64,000 bases of DNA from Bacillus sp. BA3 (GCA_002835675.1 PIZR01000003.1:62001-126000), one strand, 5' to 3'. Positions 16,553-26,439 are shown, numbered from the stretch's first letter. Notes: generated by a model not told the origin, from the sequence alone. Program-made: numbers and translations.

Positions 16553-16651
16553 TCTATCTATTACCCTCTTCTCTTATCAATCTATTATTCAATATCCATT
16601 TTCACTAGATTATATTCAGCATTCCGGAAAAACATGATAGAAAAGATCATT

Positions 16652-17842
16652 TTATTTAACGATTCTCTTTTCAACCATCACCACACAAGCGGCAGCCAGG
16701 ATGATCAGGATCGAGACAGCCGAGATGACCCCTCCCCAGCCGAACTTCATCAGGACTATACCGCCTGATGCCCCCACTATACTTGATCCCGCATAGTAAA
16801 ACAGGAGATATAAAGCGGATGCTTGTGCCTTTTCACTCTTATCAGCCAAGCTTCCGACCCAGCTGCTCGCAATTGAATGTGCTCCAAAAAAGCCAAATGT
16901 AAACAGTGCAAGCCCCATTATTTTCAGCAAAAGCGGATCCAATAGGGTTAAAAGGGCGCCCATCAGCATAATAGCGATTCCGGTAAGAAGTACAATCCTT
17001 CGAGTATATTGATCGGCGAGCTTTCCCATCCATGTAGAACTAAATGTCCCCACAAGATAGATTATGAAAATGAAGCCAATCAATGTTTGTGATAAATGAT
17101 ATGGCGGTCCCATTAAAGGTATACCCACAAAGTTATAAACGGTAACGAACGAGCCCATTAATAGGAAGGCCATGCCGAATAAGAGTACTAGTCCGCTATT
17201 CCTTAAGTTATTGATCAGGGAGGTTTTGATTCTCGACAAAGAGACTCCTGCGCGGACGGCATGCTGTGAAGGCGGAAGCATCCACCAAAAGGCCAGACTG
17301 ATGATCAAACTTAAAGCCCCAAGGCTTCCAATCGCTATGTTCCACGAGAAATGGTCGGTCAGCACGCCGACAATCAGCCTGCCAGCCAATCCCCCGATAC
17401 TCGAACCGCTCACATAGATTCCCATCACATAGCCAAGGCTTTTCGGATGAAATTCTTCATTGATATAGGCCATCGCAATGGCCGGGAAACCCGCAAGCAC
17501 GGCTCCTTGAATCGCCCGTATCGCAATTAGGATGTATAGATCATCCTGGATGAAGCTGACACATATGGATAACAATGCAGACAAGGTGAGCGCCGTCCCC
17601 ATTATTTTTTTCCTATCGATATTTTCTGAAAAAAAAGAAACAAGCAATAAACAGAGTGCAAGCGTTCCTGTTGCGAAAGATAATGTAAGGCTTGCCATTG
17701 CAGGAGAGACTCCGAATTGCTTTGCGAAAACCGGAATGACCGGTTGGGTACTATACAGATCCGCAAACGTTACAAAGCTACCAAGAAATAAAGCCAAGAT
17801 TGTTTTCCTGAATGATTTACCAGCAGGCTCGATATAATTCAC
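16652..17842 (-). CDS. MFS transporter (YnfM/YybF type)
   Basis: 396 residues with 12 hydrophobic segments, the size of DHA1-type major facilitator efflux pumps. LYSTQPVIPVFAKQFGVSPAM in helix 1 and the following loop, and the helix 5 stretch VSGSSIGGLAGR, are typical of the YnfM/YybF group. Substrates of that group are mostly unknown; sugar or drug efflux is suggested for relatives. Start is GTG (17842) with a weak GAAGGG about 11 bases upstream. Single-gene unit; a terminator lies upstream toward steT. Confidence 0.85.
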   Translation of the reverse strand: MNYIEPAGKSFRKTILALFLGSFVTFADLYSTQPVIPVFAKQFGVSPAMASLTLSFATGTLALCLLLVSFFSENIDRKKIMGTALTLSALLSICVSFIQDDLYILIAIRAIQGAVLAGFPAIAMAYINEEFHPKSLGYVMGIYVSGSSIGGLAGRLIVGVLTDHFSWNIAIGSLGALSLIISLAFWWMLPPSQHAVRAGVSLSRIKTSLINNLRNSGLVLLFGMAFLLMGSFVTVYNFVGIPLMGPPYHLSQTLIGFIFIIYLVGTFSSTWMGKLADQYTRRIVLLTGIAIMLMGALLTLLDPLLLKIMGLALFTFGFFGAHSIASSWVGSLADKSEKAQASALYLLFYYAGSSIVGASGGIVLMKFGWGGVISAVSILIILAAACVVMVEKRIVK

Positions 17843-17953
17843 TTTTGTTCAGACCCTTCACTATTTAACTTCCCCCCTATGTTAATACGAACTTCCCGAG
17901 TTGTCTATTTCACCACTTTTGTCCAACGGAAAAATTTCATTCAAGCAACTTAT

Positions 17954-17989
17954 AAAAAAAACCTTCACTGCATGCAGTGAAGGTTTTTT
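17954..17989. terminator. Terminator of the SteT-like gene
   Basis: Perfect palindrome AACCTTCACTG CAT GCAGTGAAGGTT with A and T runs on both sides, directly behind the stop at 17992. Confidence 0.9.
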
Positions 17990-17991
17990 CA

Positions 17992-19314
17992 TTAATTTGA
18001 ACGTTTACCATCCCGCTCACTTTTCTTAAGGAGCCAATACACTGGCATACCTATAATGAGGATGATCACCGAGTACAGGGCATTTAAAGGTGTTTGGATT
18101 AATGTGCTTAAAACAATGTATATTGCGCCAGCAATCGCCACGATGGGGATGAATGGGTAAAACGGCACTTTATACGTTTTTGCATCCGGATCTTTCCTGC
18201 GTAAGATGAAGACCGCAAAGAAAGCTAATCCATAAAAACAGAAGACAGAGAATACGGCCATATTGGTAAGTTTGTCAGGGTCTGTTGCAACCATCATGAT
18301 GATTGCAATGATCACTTGCAATACCGTCGCATTTATAGGCGTTTTGAACTTGGGCGATATTTTTCCGATTTGTTTATGGCCTGGCATCATTTTATCAGTC
18401 GCCATCGCCAAGGTAATGCGTGGAAAGGTCAAAAGCTTTCCGTTCAAGCAACCGAAGATTGAAATCGCAATTCCGATCGATATCAATTTCCCGCCAAATT
18501 CACCGAATAAAAGCGTTGCCGCAACATTCGCTGCATTCGTACCATGCGCTATGACTCCCTCCGCCCCCAATACAGAAAGCATGGCAAGATTCACACCCAA
18601 GTAAGCGACCATGACCACGACCAATCCCGTTATGATTGCCCGCGGCAGCGTTTTCTGCGGATTTTTCATTTCCCCTGCCATGAAGCCGACATTCATCCAG
18701 CCATCATACGCCCAGAGCGTAGCCAAAATCGCACCGGCCATACTGATTTTCATTGAACTTTCGCTATCGACATTGAATACAGGCATATCACCTTGTGCGA
18801 TACCGAACACCGCTATGAAAATAATTGGGATCAATTTAGCAACGGTTGATAAGGTTTGGATGATACCGCCGTATTTTGTACCCAGCAAGTTCATGCCTGC
18901 TATGAATACGATCGTAAGAATCCCTATCGCCAAAGAGTAGCTTGAAGCAATCTTAAATATTCCTGCAACTAATAACCCAAAGTATAAACTGAGTGCGCCC
19001 ATGACTGCAGGTCCGTATACCAATGTCTGAACCCAGCCGCATAGGAATCCCCATGCTTTACCGTACACTTCTTCCATATAGACATATAAGCCGCCCGTTT
19101 TAGGAATCCGTGTACTCACTTCCGCAATCGTCAACCCGCTTGCAAGGGTAATCAGACCGCCTATCAGCCAAGCTAACAAAGCCATGGTTGAATTACCGCT
19201 TAATTCAAGCACGTCACCAGGTCTCATGAAAATACCAGAACCGATAACTGTTCCAACTACAATAGATGTTCCAACCCAAAAGCCAATCGTTTTCTTCAAT
19301 TGGTCATTTCTCAT
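17992..19314 (-). CDS. steT: Serine/threonine exchanger-type permease (SteT-like, LAT family)
   Basis: 440 residues from the ATG at 19314, which has GGGGAGGAC as RBS. The 12-helix APC permease carries the hallmark TIGFWVGTSIVVGTVIGSGIF in helix 1 and RIPKTGGLYVYMEEVYG with FLCGWVQTLVYGPAVMGALS after it, very close to B. subtilis SteT. SteT exchanges L-serine, L-threonine and aromatic amino acids across the membrane. Assignment to SteT and not another LAT paralogue is by overall resemblance. Single-gene unit. A -10 TATAAT (complement of 19358-19363) lies upstream, and a GTACA-CA-TGTAC inverted repeat lies in the leader (19331-19342). Confidence 0.85.
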   Translation of the reverse strand: MRNDQLKKTIGFWVGTSIVVGTVIGSGIFMRPGDVLELSGNSTMALLAWLIGGLITLASGLTIAEVSTRIPKTGGLYVYMEEVYGKAWGFLCGWVQTLVYGPAVMGALSLYFGLLVAGIFKIASSYSLAIGILTIVFIAGMNLLGTKYGGIIQTLSTVAKLIPIIFIAVFGIAQGDMPVFNVDSESSMKISMAGAILATLWAYDGWMNVGFMAGEMKNPQKTLPRAIITGLVVVMVAYLGVNLAMLSVLGAEGVIAHGTNAANVAATLLFGEFGGKLISIGIAISIFGCLNGKLLTFPRITLAMATDKMMPGHKQIGKISPKFKTPINATVLQVIIAIIMMVATDPDKLTNMAVFSVFCFYGLAFFAVFILRRKDPDAKTYKVPFYPFIPIVAIAGAIYIVLSTLIQTPLNALYSVIILIIGMPVYWLLKKSERDGKRSN

Positions 19315-19689
19315 GTTGTCCTCCCCAGGTGTACACATGTACTTTATTTATACTAAAATTATATCATATAAATTATATGGAAATAGTTTATGTAATCATT
19401 TGAATATTACAAAAAATACCCAAACACGTTGGTACCATTACGCTCAGGGAGCTTTATTACATTTATATTTTTTTTACTAATTATGTCTGGAACTACACTA
19501 AAAACCGAATATTTTTTTATTATAAAAGGAATTATTGATATTAAACTCAATAATAACGAATTAAAAACCCAAAAACCCAATTATCATTCGTCATGAATTT
19601 CATGGGAATCCTGCCTATTTTCGGACACATAAAAAAACCACCCCGCATCGACGGGGTGGTCACTCTCCTCTTTCAAGCTTCATTTCGTA
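19315..19689. other. AT-rich intergenic stretch with steT promoter elements
   Basis: 375 bp. Near its left end lie the steT leader with the 5-bp-arm inverted repeat GTACACATGTAC (19331-19342) and a minus-strand TATAAT (19358-19363). The right end holds the uppP terminator. Between them are AT-rich bases with no ORF or RBS that I can support. Confidence 0.6.
19631..19660 (-). terminator. Terminator of uppP
   Basis: ACCACCCCG CATCGA CGGGGTGGT, a perfect 9-bp GC-rich stem followed on the minus strand by seven T residues. Confidence 0.9.
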
Positions 19690-20517
19690 TTACCAAATAA
19701 TGAATAGAAGCACAACCGCCAAGACGATCCGGTAAATGGCAAAAGGAGTCAATTTAACTTTATTGATTAAAATCAAGAAAAAGCGGATACAGAATAATGC
19801 AAAGATAAATGCACTGATGAAACCTGCAATAAAGAACGGCAGAACTTCAGGTGTGAAGCTTTCCCAGTATTTCACGATTTTCAACAAGCTGGCACCAGCC
19901 ATGATCGGCACTGCCATGATGAATGTGAAATCGGAAGCCGCCCGATAGCTCATACCCAAAAGCACTCCACCTGAAATGGTCGAGCCTGAACGTGAGAATC
20001 CCGGCCATAGTGACAAACATTGAATTAACCCTACACCAAAGGCCTGTTTATAAGTGATTTGGTCAACCGTCTCTGCAGTCAGCTTTGGACGGAATTTATC
20101 CGCAGCAATCATCAAAAATGCGCCTAAGAACAATCCGACGATAACCGTCTTCATCGTAAATAAATGATCATCAATATAATCTTCGAATAATAGACCTAAA
20201 ACGCCCGCCGGCAACAATCCGACAATGATCTGCAATAGGTTAAGCTTTTGGCCGTTCACAGCCGATGTGCCTTTCAGCTTCCTTAAACCAAGCAAGTCCA
20301 TGAATCGTCCCCAGAAGAGCACGACAACGGCGAGTATCGAACCAAGCTGGATGACCACCTTGAAGGCATTGGCCACTTCACTCCCGAAAAGTTCTTTCGA
20401 ATTCAGCCATAAATCATCAACGATAATCATATGCCCTGTAGACGATACAGGAGCAAATTCAGTTAATCCTTCTACAAGACCAAGGATAACTGCAACAAAA
20501 ATTTCCCACATATTCAT
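19690..20517 (-). CDS. uppP: Undecaprenyl-diphosphatase UppP (BacA family)
   Basis: 275 residues from the ATG at 20517, chosen for AGGTG 6 bases upstream; a GTG three codons earlier overlaps that RBS. Integral membrane enzyme that recycles the lipid carrier undecaprenyl pyrophosphate to the monophosphate for peptidoglycan and teichoic acid synthesis and gives bacitracin resistance. The catalytic motifs are intact: EGLTEFAPVSSTGHM near residue 17 and FSRSGSTISGG near residue 170, with about eight membrane segments. Single gene between the SteT-like gene and the divergent GDPD gene. Confidence 0.95.
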   Translation of the reverse strand: MNMWEIFVAVILGLVEGLTEFAPVSSTGHMIIVDDLWLNSKELFGSEVANAFKVVIQLGSILAVVVLFWGRFMDLLGLRKLKGTSAVNGQKLNLLQIIVGLLPAGVLGLLFEDYIDDHLFTMKTVIVGLFLGAFLMIAADKFRPKLTAETVDQITYKQAFGVGLIQCLSLWPGFSRSGSTISGGVLLGMSYRAASDFTFIMAVPIMAGASLLKIVKYWESFTPEVLPFFIAGFISAFIFALFCIRFFLILINKVKLTPFAIYRIVLAVVLLFIIW

Positions 20518-20664
20518 TTTATTCACCTCATAATTTGAACACCTATTTATGGAAATATCATATGTATTTTACTCGTTGTTTAAAATATTGTCTATTAAAC
20601 ATTGCTGAAACAATTCAAGCGTACATGTATGATAGGGTTCAAGATAAAGTTTAAAGGGGAAGTG

Positions 20665-21414
20665 ATGATTTTGCAAAACATATTGATTTTCGCCCATAGA
20701 GGGTCCAAGGGTACGCATCCTGAAAATACCATGGCAGCATTTCAAAAGGCGGCAGAAATCGGGGCAGAGGGGATCGAGTTCGATGTCCACCTCAGTTCTG
20801 ACGGGGAATTGGTCATCATCCATGACGAAACACTTGATCGAACGACCACCCTTACAGGTTATGTACAAGATCATTCGGCACAAAAACTGAAAACGGCTGA
20901 TGCCGGGAGTAAATTTTCCAATGAATTCCTTGGGGAGCGGATTCCTTTTTTAATGGACGTTTTCGACTGGGCTATGGGAAATGCTTTATTGATGAATATC
21001 GAAATCAAAACGGATAACCTCGCTTACAAAGGAATTGAACAGAAGATCATTGATTTAATTCGTCAATATGGAATGGAAAATCGGGTGATCCTCTCTTCCT
21101 TCAACCATCAATCCATTGAAAAAGTGAAGATGCTTGCCCCAGATCTTGAACGTGCATTATTGTTCGAGGGATTACCTGAAAACTTCGAAGAAATCTTACG
21201 TGATAAAAAAGAGTCGGGTTTTCATCCAGATAAAAACAGCCTGACTCCAGCAGTTAATGAAAAAGCGAAAAAACTTGGATATAAAATCCGGCCTTGGGTC
21301 GCCAATGATGAAGCCGACATCGTCAGGCTCGCAGAGTTTGGTGTCGACGTTATCATGACCGATTTCCCTGAAAGGGCAATCAAGATTTTAAAGGCAAGGC
21401 AGGCAACTAGCTGA
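20665..21414 (+). CDS. Glycerophosphodiester phosphodiesterase (cytoplasmic, UgpQ type)
   Basis: 249 residues from the ATG at 20665 (AAAGGGG 5 bases before it). Splits glycerophosphodiesters from phospholipid turnover into glycerol 3-phosphate and an alcohol. The TIM-barrel GDPD motifs are complete: FAHRGSKGTHPENTMAAF at the N-terminus (catalytic His), GIEFDVHLSSDG and VIIHDETLDRTT (metal-binding Glu/Asp and second His), MNIEIKT, and RPWVAND...DVIMTDFP at the end. No signal peptide, so it acts in the cytoplasm, unlike secreted GlpQ. A terminator follows. Confidence 0.92.
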   Translation: MILQNILIFAHRGSKGTHPENTMAAFQKAAEIGAEGIEFDVHLSSDGELVIIHDETLDRTTTLTGYVQDHSAQKLKTADAGSKFSNEFLGERIPFLMDVFDWAMGNALLMNIEIKTDNLAYKGIEQKIIDLIRQYGMENRVILSSFNHQSIEKVKMLAPDLERALLFEGLPENFEEILRDKKESGFHPDKNSLTPAVNEKAKKLGYKIRPWVANDEADIVRLAEFGVDVIMTDFPERAIKILKARQATS

Positions 21415-21421
21415 ACAATGC

Positions 21422-21452
21422 GAAAGAGAAGGAGCGATGCTCCTTCTCTTTC
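21422..21452. terminator. Terminator between GDPD and SASP genes
   Basis: GAAAGAGAAGGAGC GAT GCTCCTTCTCTTTC, a perfect 14-bp stem. It lies between convergent genes and probably serves both. Confidence 0.9.
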
Positions 21453-21474
21453 TAATCCATTTTTATTCAGTTAA

Positions 21475-21678
21475 TTAACGAGAATATCCGCCTAATTGTT
21501 GCTCAGCCATTTGCACTAAACGTTTTGTGATTTCCCCACCAACAGATCCGTTAGCGCGAGAAGTAGTGTCAGCACCTAGGTTTACACCAAATTCACTAGC
21601 GATTTCATTCTTCATTTGTTGTAGAGCTTGCTCTGCACCAGCTACTACTAGTTGATTGCTGTTATTGTTGTTTGCCAT
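21475..21678 (-). CDS. Small acid-soluble spore protein, alpha/beta type
   Basis: 67-residue DNA-binding protein of dormant spores. It coats and protects spore DNA and is degraded at germination by the GPR protease. The cleavage site sequence [10 protein letters not shown] and the second conserved block [18 protein letters not shown] are intact. Length and the Asn-rich start ([11 protein letters not shown]) are typical of the SspA-D group. An excellent RBS (GGAGGTG) lies 7-8 bases before the ATG. SigG-dependent expression in the forespore is expected from the family; I could not place a convincing SigG promoter by eye. Confidence 0.95.
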   Translation of the reverse strand: MANNNNSNQLVVAGAEQALQQMKNEIASEFGVNLGADTTSRANGSVGGEITKRLVQMAEQQLGGYSR

Positions 21679-21843
21679 GTGTTTTCACCTCCTACTAATA
21701 TTAATTAGCATTTTAGGCTTAAATTATTATTGCCAATTTATTGTATTTTTTCATCTGTGTTTCTCACAATCCTTAGCTCTTTATCATGAATTCCATTTTA
21801 TGCTCATAAACTGTTAGGAAACTTTCAGTAGGAGGGAAAAGAA

Positions 21844-23130
21844 TTGCAAATACATGTGGTTAGGCCAGGCCAGACGTTATATGGCATCGCCCAGACATAC
21901 AGCGTAACCGTTGACAGGCTCGTTGAATCAAATAAGATCCCTAACCCAAATAATCTTGTTTCGGGGCAGGCCCTTGTCATTCCAATCGTCGGCAGTTATT
22001 ATTTCGTTCAACCGGGTGATAGTCTTTATTCCATTTCCCAAAGGGTTGATGTCCCTGTTCAAGAATTGGCAAATATAAATGGCATTTCCGAAAATCAAAT
22101 CCTATCCGTTGGATACCGGCTCTATATTCCGGCTCGGAGGAAAAGGACCGCCGAATTCAACGGCTATGTCGAGCCAAGGGGTACGACGGTTGCACCGGCC
22201 CTTGAGACGGCCGCCAGGGAAGCAGCACCCTATTTAACCTACTTAGCCCCTTTCAGCTTCCAGGCGCTACGAGACGGCTCCTTAAAAGAGCCATTGCTCA
22301 ATGAATTCCCTGCCATCGCCAGAGAAAATAAAAATGTCCTGATGATGGTGATCACGAATCAGGAGAATGACCAATTCAGCGATGAGCTCGGGCGAATCAT
22401 CTTAACGAATACTTCCGTTCAGAATAAGTTCCTGAACAATATCGTTACAACGGCAAAGAAATATGGTTTCCGCGATATCCACTTTGACTTTGAGTATTTA
22501 CGCCCAGCCGACAGAGAAGCCTATAATCAATTTCTCCGAAAAGCCAGGGATCGCTTCAAGAAGGAAGGATGGTTCATTTCCACGGCACTGGCCCCTAAAA
22601 CAAGTGCTGAGCAAAAAGGCCGTTGGTATGAGGCCCATGACTATAAAGCACATGGTGAAATCGTCGACTTCGTCATCATCATGACATATGAATGGGGATA
22701 TAGCGGCGGACCCCCAATGGCAGTGTCACCAATTGGACCTGTTCGGGATGTTCTCGAATATGCCGTCACCGATATTCCTTCCAACAAGATCATGATGGGG
22801 CAAAATCTATATGGCTATGATTGGACCCTGCCTTTTGTACAGGGATCCACTGCCAGGGCCGTGAGTCCGCAGCAAGCCATCCAGATTGCGGCGGACAATG
22901 ATGTTTCCATCGAGTATGATGAAACCGCACAGGCCCCGCACTTCAATTATACCGATATTGAGGATAGGAAGCATGAGGTGTGGTTTGAAGATGCCAGATC
23001 GATTCAGGCAAAATTCGATTTACTCAAAGAATTGAACTTAAGGGGAATGAGTTATTGGAAGCTCGGCTTAGCCTTCCCCCAAAACTGGCTGCTCATCAGT
23101 GATAACTTCAACGTACGGAGAAGGGTTTAA
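21844..23130 (+). CDS. sleL: Spore cortex-lytic N-acetylglucosaminidase (SleL/YaaH)
   Basis: 428 residues. Two LysM peptidoglycan-binding modules (residues about 2-48 and 51-96: HVVRPGQTLYGIAQTYSVTV and YFVQPGDSLYSISQRVDVPV) precede a family 18 glycosidase domain. The active-site strand is DIHFDFEYLRP, with the catalytic Glu near residue 219. Length and layout match B. subtilis YaaH and B. cereus/anthracis SleL, which trim cortex fragments during germination. Start is TTG (21844) with GGAGGG 7 bases upstream. No signal peptide, as usual for this spore-coat-associated enzyme. It lies next to an SASP gene, divergent from it. Confidence 0.92.
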   Translation: MQIHVVRPGQTLYGIAQTYSVTVDRLVESNKIPNPNNLVSGQALVIPIVGSYYFVQPGDSLYSISQRVDVPVQELANINGISENQILSVGYRLYIPARRKRTAEFNGYVEPRGTTVAPALETAAREAAPYLTYLAPFSFQALRDGSLKEPLLNEFPAIARENKNVLMMVITNQENDQFSDELGRIILTNTSVQNKFLNNIVTTAKKYGFRDIHFDFEYLRPADREAYNQFLRKARDRFKKEGWFISTALAPKTSAEQKGRWYEAHDYKAHGEIVDFVIIMTYEWGYSGGPPMAVSPIGPVRDVLEYAVTDIPSNKIMMGQNLYGYDWTLPFVQGSTARAVSPQQAIQIAADNDVSIEYDETAQAPHFNYTDIEDRKHEVWFEDARSIQAKFDLLKELNLRGMSYWKLGLAFPQNWLLISDNFNVRRRV

Positions 23131-23216
23131 GAAAAGATAAAGGAATACCGAAGCTCAAACGGGCATATAATCAATCATCGAGCATGAAGTCCATTCAGGA
23201 TACGTGACTCAGCACC

Positions 23217-23249
23217 AAAAGCCTTCCGACATCTTCCGGAGGGCTTTTA
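23217..23249 (+). terminator. Terminator after sleL
   Basis: AAAAGCCTTCCG...CCGGAGGGCTTTT inverted repeat (one mismatch) with a downstream T run. It argues against a start of the K+ channel gene upstream of this point. Confidence 0.75.
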
Positions 23250-23374
23250 TCATTTACTATAATTCGATAGGCAAGATGCCGATATTCATCATTCAAAGTT
23301 TGTCTGTCCGGACCCTTATGAGCCAAGCCTTTTTTGACCATACTATAAGGAACAGCTCAAAGGGTGTGAAAAAA

Positions 23375-24367
23375 ATGATTCGAATCGGTCCATACATCAG
23401 CACCGTTCCCAGATTTCCGCGTTTCATCAGATTGCTTTCCATCATCGCATTATTTTTACTATCATTCGGGGTCTTGATCCACATTGTGGAGCCGAAGAGA
23501 TTCCCCACCTTACTTGATGGCATCTGGTGGGCAATCGTGACGATGTCAACGGTCGGCTATGGAGATTTCACTCCCGTGACCAATCTTGGCAAAATCATTG
23601 GGATGGTCCTCATTTTGTCAGGGGCCGGCCTGATTACTTCTTATTTTGCGTACATCGCTAAAATTTCCATATCCAATGAACAGCAATTTCTAACAGGAAA
23701 GAAAGTATTCGGCGGCGGCGGACATATTATCATTGTGGGCTGGAATGGCCGTTCCAAGAGAATCATCCAAAACATTCATGATCGTAAGCACCATCAATCC
23801 ATTGTCCTTATCGATGATACACTGCAAAAGCACCCGCTTCCAAGGACGAATATCCACTTTATCCAAGGAAAAGCTACATTGGATTCCGTTTTGCAGAAAG
23901 CCAATATTAAACAAGCCATACGCGTCCTTATTACGGCTGACCTTAAGCAAGACGAGCTGCAAACGGATATGTTCTCAATATTAACGTTACTGGCTGTCAA
24001 AGGTCTGAATCCTCATGTGTATTGTCTTGTGGAAATATTGACGCATGAACAAAAGGAAAATGCTTTACGGGCTGGAGCGGACGGTATAGTCGAAACGAAT
24101 AAATTTGCGAGTGAGTATATGCAGGAGTGCTTATCTAAGGGGATCATTGTGGAAGCAGAAGAACAAAAAGATCAGGATGGATTGAGCCTCAAACAGCTGC
24201 CCATCCAGGATGACTGGGTGAAATTGACGTTTAAACAGCTGAACGTTAAGCTATTCGATCAAGACATTTTATTGGTCGGCATCATTTCAGGAGGCAAGAC
24301 CTTAATCAAGCCCCCCGGAGATGTAATCATACATCGTGATGACACTCTAATCATCATTGATGATTAA
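23375..24367 (+). CDS. yugO: Potassium channel with RCK domain (YugO-like)
   Basis: 330 residues from the ATG at 23375 (AAAGGGTG upstream), the usual YugO length; the open frame extends further back, but through a terminator. Two membrane helices flank the pore loop with the K+ selectivity filter TMSTVGYGDFTPV (near residue 57). A cytoplasmic RCK-N nucleotide-binding domain (HIIIVGWNGRSKRII) and an RCK-C domain follow. In B. subtilis YugO mediates K+ efflux in biofilm electrical signalling and is paired with mstX; no mstX precedes it here. Its stop codon overlaps that of yugN by three bases on the opposite strand. Confidence 0.92.
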   Translation: MIRIGPYISTVPRFPRFIRLLSIIALFLLSFGVLIHIVEPKRFPTLLDGIWWAIVTMSTVGYGDFTPVTNLGKIIGMVLILSGAGLITSYFAYIAKISISNEQQFLTGKKVFGGGGHIIIVGWNGRSKRIIQNIHDRKHHQSIVLIDDTLQKHPLPRTNIHFIQGKATLDSVLQKANIKQAIRVLITADLKQDELQTDMFSILTLLAVKGLNPHVYCLVEILTHEQKENALRAGADGIVETNKFASEYMQECLSKGIIVEAEEQKDQDGLSLKQLPIQDDWVKLTFKQLNVKLFDQDILLVGIISGGKTLIKPPGDVIIHRDDTLIIIDD

Positions 24368-24768
24368 TGTAATAAAAGCTTTTCCAAATCCCGGACAAGC
24401 GTCTTTCCTAATGAGATATAGTTTTCCGGAAATTCGGCATCCGGATTTTCAGGCTCGGCAAATTGATTGAAGGAAGCGGAGAGGTTTCCGATATTTCCTT
24501 CATCATCAATCCCGTCCTCGTACTTATGAGATAACAAAAACGGCTGTAAGAGTTTGACCATTACCCCGTCCTGATCGAGTGAACCATCAACAGCCTTGAA
24601 AGGGATCCGTAAGAATTGGTAGCCATCACTGTCATCAATCTTATAATCAAAAGACCCGTGGTCATAATCCCATCCTCCGCCTATCGCATATCCTTCCGGT
24701 TTTAACTTCGTCTCCAGATCGAACAAACCGAATGTTTTCCCTTCCAATTGAGAAGAAATTTTAATCAT
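24364..24768 (-). CDS. yugN: YugN-like family protein
   Basis: 134 residues, soluble and acidic. The protein is recognised by overall resemblance to the YugN-like family: start MIKISSQLEGKTFGLFDLE, the GYAIGGGWDYDHGSFDYKI stretch near residue 26, and ENYISLGKTLVRDLEKLL at the end. No catalytic motif or known function. In B. subtilis yugN lies between pgi and mstX-yugO; here it lies between pgi and yugO but converges on yugO, with stop codons sharing bases. GAGG about 9 bases upstream of the ATG. Confidence 0.85.
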   Translation of the reverse strand: MIKISSQLEGKTFGLFDLETKLKPEGYAIGGGWDYDHGSFDYKIDDSDGYQFLRIPFKAVDGSLDQDGVMVKLLQPFLLSHKYEDGIDDEGNIGNLSASFNQFAEPENPDAEFPENYISLGKTLVRDLEKLLLH

Positions 24769-24940
24769 TGTATAAAACCTCTTTCGCTAATTTTCTATTA
24801 GCTTAACCAAAGTGCCATAAAAAAAACCTGGCCTTATTGTTCCTTCAATTGGAAAAAGGAATGGGCGTTCCAAGCAATCCTTACGCTTTTGTGAAGTTTC
24901 CTTCTCTTCACCTAACACTGCTTTTGCTTTTCAAACAGAG

Positions 24941-24985
24941 AAAAAGGCATCATGCTGGATGTATTTCCAGCTTGATGCCTTTTTT
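24941..24985 (-). terminator. Terminator of pgi
   Basis: AAAAAGGCATCA..GCTGG / CCAGC..TGATGCCTTTTTT, a long stem with T tracts at both ends directly behind the pgi stop. Confidence 0.9.
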
Positions 24986-24986
24986 A

Positions 24987-26333
24987 TTATAAGCGCTGTT
25001 CGAGCTCAGCTTTTTTCTTTTCATAACCAGGCTTGCCTAAAAGAGCAAACATGTTCACCTTATAGGCTTCCACTCCAGGCTGATCAAATGGATTTACACC
25101 CAATAAGTATCCGCTCATCGCACAAGCTTTCTCGAAGAAATATACAAGGTAGCCAAAAGTATAAGCATCGAGTTGCGGAACCGTTACGATCAGGTTTGGA
25201 ACGCCACCGTCCGTATGGGCTAACAGCGTACCCTCAAATGCTTTATTATTCACGAATTGCACCGACTCACCTGTAAGGTAATTCAGGCCATCCAAATCAT
25301 TTTCCGCTTCTTCAATCAAGATTTCATGACGGGCCTTCTCCACTTTGATGACTGTTTCAAAAAGGTCACGCCGTCCTTCCTGAACATACTGCCCTAATGA
25401 ATGCAGGTCAGTCGAAAAGTTGGCCGATGAAGGGAATATCCCTTTTTGATCCTTTCCTTCACTTTCTCCAAATAATTGTTTCCACCACTCAGAGAAGTAT
25501 TGAAGTCCAGGCTCATAGTTTATCAGCATTTCAATCGTTTTCCCTTTATTGTAAAGGATATTCCGAACCGCCGCATATTGGTATGCCTGATTCTCACCTA
25601 GCTCGGAAGAACTGAAGTCCGTCCTAGCACGCTCGGCTCCCTCCATGATTTGATCGATATCCGCCCCGCTGACCGCAATCGGAAGCAGTCCTACAGCCGT
25701 TAAGACCGAGTAACGTCCGCCAACATCATCAGGAATGACGAAAGTTTGGAAACCTTCCTCCGTTGCTACCGTTTTTAATGCGCCCTTTTCTTTATCCGTG
25801 GTCGCATAAATGCGGCTCTTAGCTTCTTCAACACCGTATTTTTGCTCCAGCAGTTTCCGGAAAATCCTGAATGCCAGTGCAGGCTCCGTGGTCGTACCGG
25901 ATTTAGAGATGACATTGATCGAGAAATCCCTATTTTCCAATAGGTCCATTACGTCCTGCATATATGTAGAGCTTATATTATTACCCACAAATAAAATTTG
26001 CGGTGCATTTCTTTTATCCGACGGTAAAATGTTATAAAAACTATGTTGAAGCATTTCAACTGCCGCTCGTGCTCCCAGGTATGATCCGCCGATACCGATA
26101 ACCAGCAACACATCTGAATCTTCTTTTATTTTCGCTGCCGCTTCCTTGATCCTTGAAAACTCTTCTTTATCATAATTGGCGGGTAAATCAAGCCAGCCAA
26201 GATATTCATTGCCTGCCCCTGTCTGCTCATGCAGGGAATGGTGTGCCACTTTTACAGCATCCTGTAAATAGGTAATCTCATGCTCCCCGAAAAACGGCAG
26301 GGCTTTTGAATAATCGAAACGAATATGGGCCAT
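24987..26333 (-). CDS. pgi: Glucose-6-phosphate isomerase
   Basis: 448 residues, the Gram-positive short form. Interconverts glucose 6-phosphate and fructose 6-phosphate in glycolysis and gluconeogenesis. Conserved blocks: [20 protein letters not shown] near residue 75, [17 protein letters not shown] (phosphate-binding), [16 protein letters not shown], and the C-terminal signature [20 protein letters not shown] followed by GVEAYK with the active-site Lys. AAGGAGG precedes the ATG. Monocistronic: a terminator lies behind it and another behind the upstream alcohol dehydrogenase gene. Confidence 0.97.
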   Translation of the reverse strand: MAHIRFDYSKALPFFGEHEITYLQDAVKVAHHSLHEQTGAGNEYLGWLDLPANYDKEEFSRIKEAAAKIKEDSDVLLVIGIGGSYLGARAAVEMLQHSFYNILPSDKRNAPQILFVGNNISSTYMQDVMDLLENRDFSINVISKSGTTTEPALAFRIFRKLLEQKYGVEEAKSRIYATTDKEKGALKTVATEEGFQTFVIPDDVGGRYSVLTAVGLLPIAVSGADIDQIMEGAERARTDFSSSELGENQAYQYAAVRNILYNKGKTIEMLINYEPGLQYFSEWWKQLFGESEGKDQKGIFPSSANFSTDLHSLGQYVQEGRRDLFETVIKVEKARHEILIEEAENDLDGLNYLTGESVQFVNNKAFEGTLLAHTDGGVPNLIVTVPQLDAYTFGYLVYFFEKACAMSGYLLGVNPFDQPGVEAYKVNMFALLGKPGYEKKKAELEQRL

Positions 26334-26439
26334 TCAAATTCCTCCTTGGATTCTTTAGTTTCCCTTTCACTTTATCTGATGTAATTCTCATAATCAAGAA
26401 ATCGATCAAGTAAATAACGAATTATGACTATAAAGTAAT

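Noticed and set aside
21680-21780. SigG promoter for the SASP gene
   Set aside because: Expected from the family, but the best match (CAATAATA with a poor -35) was too weak to list.
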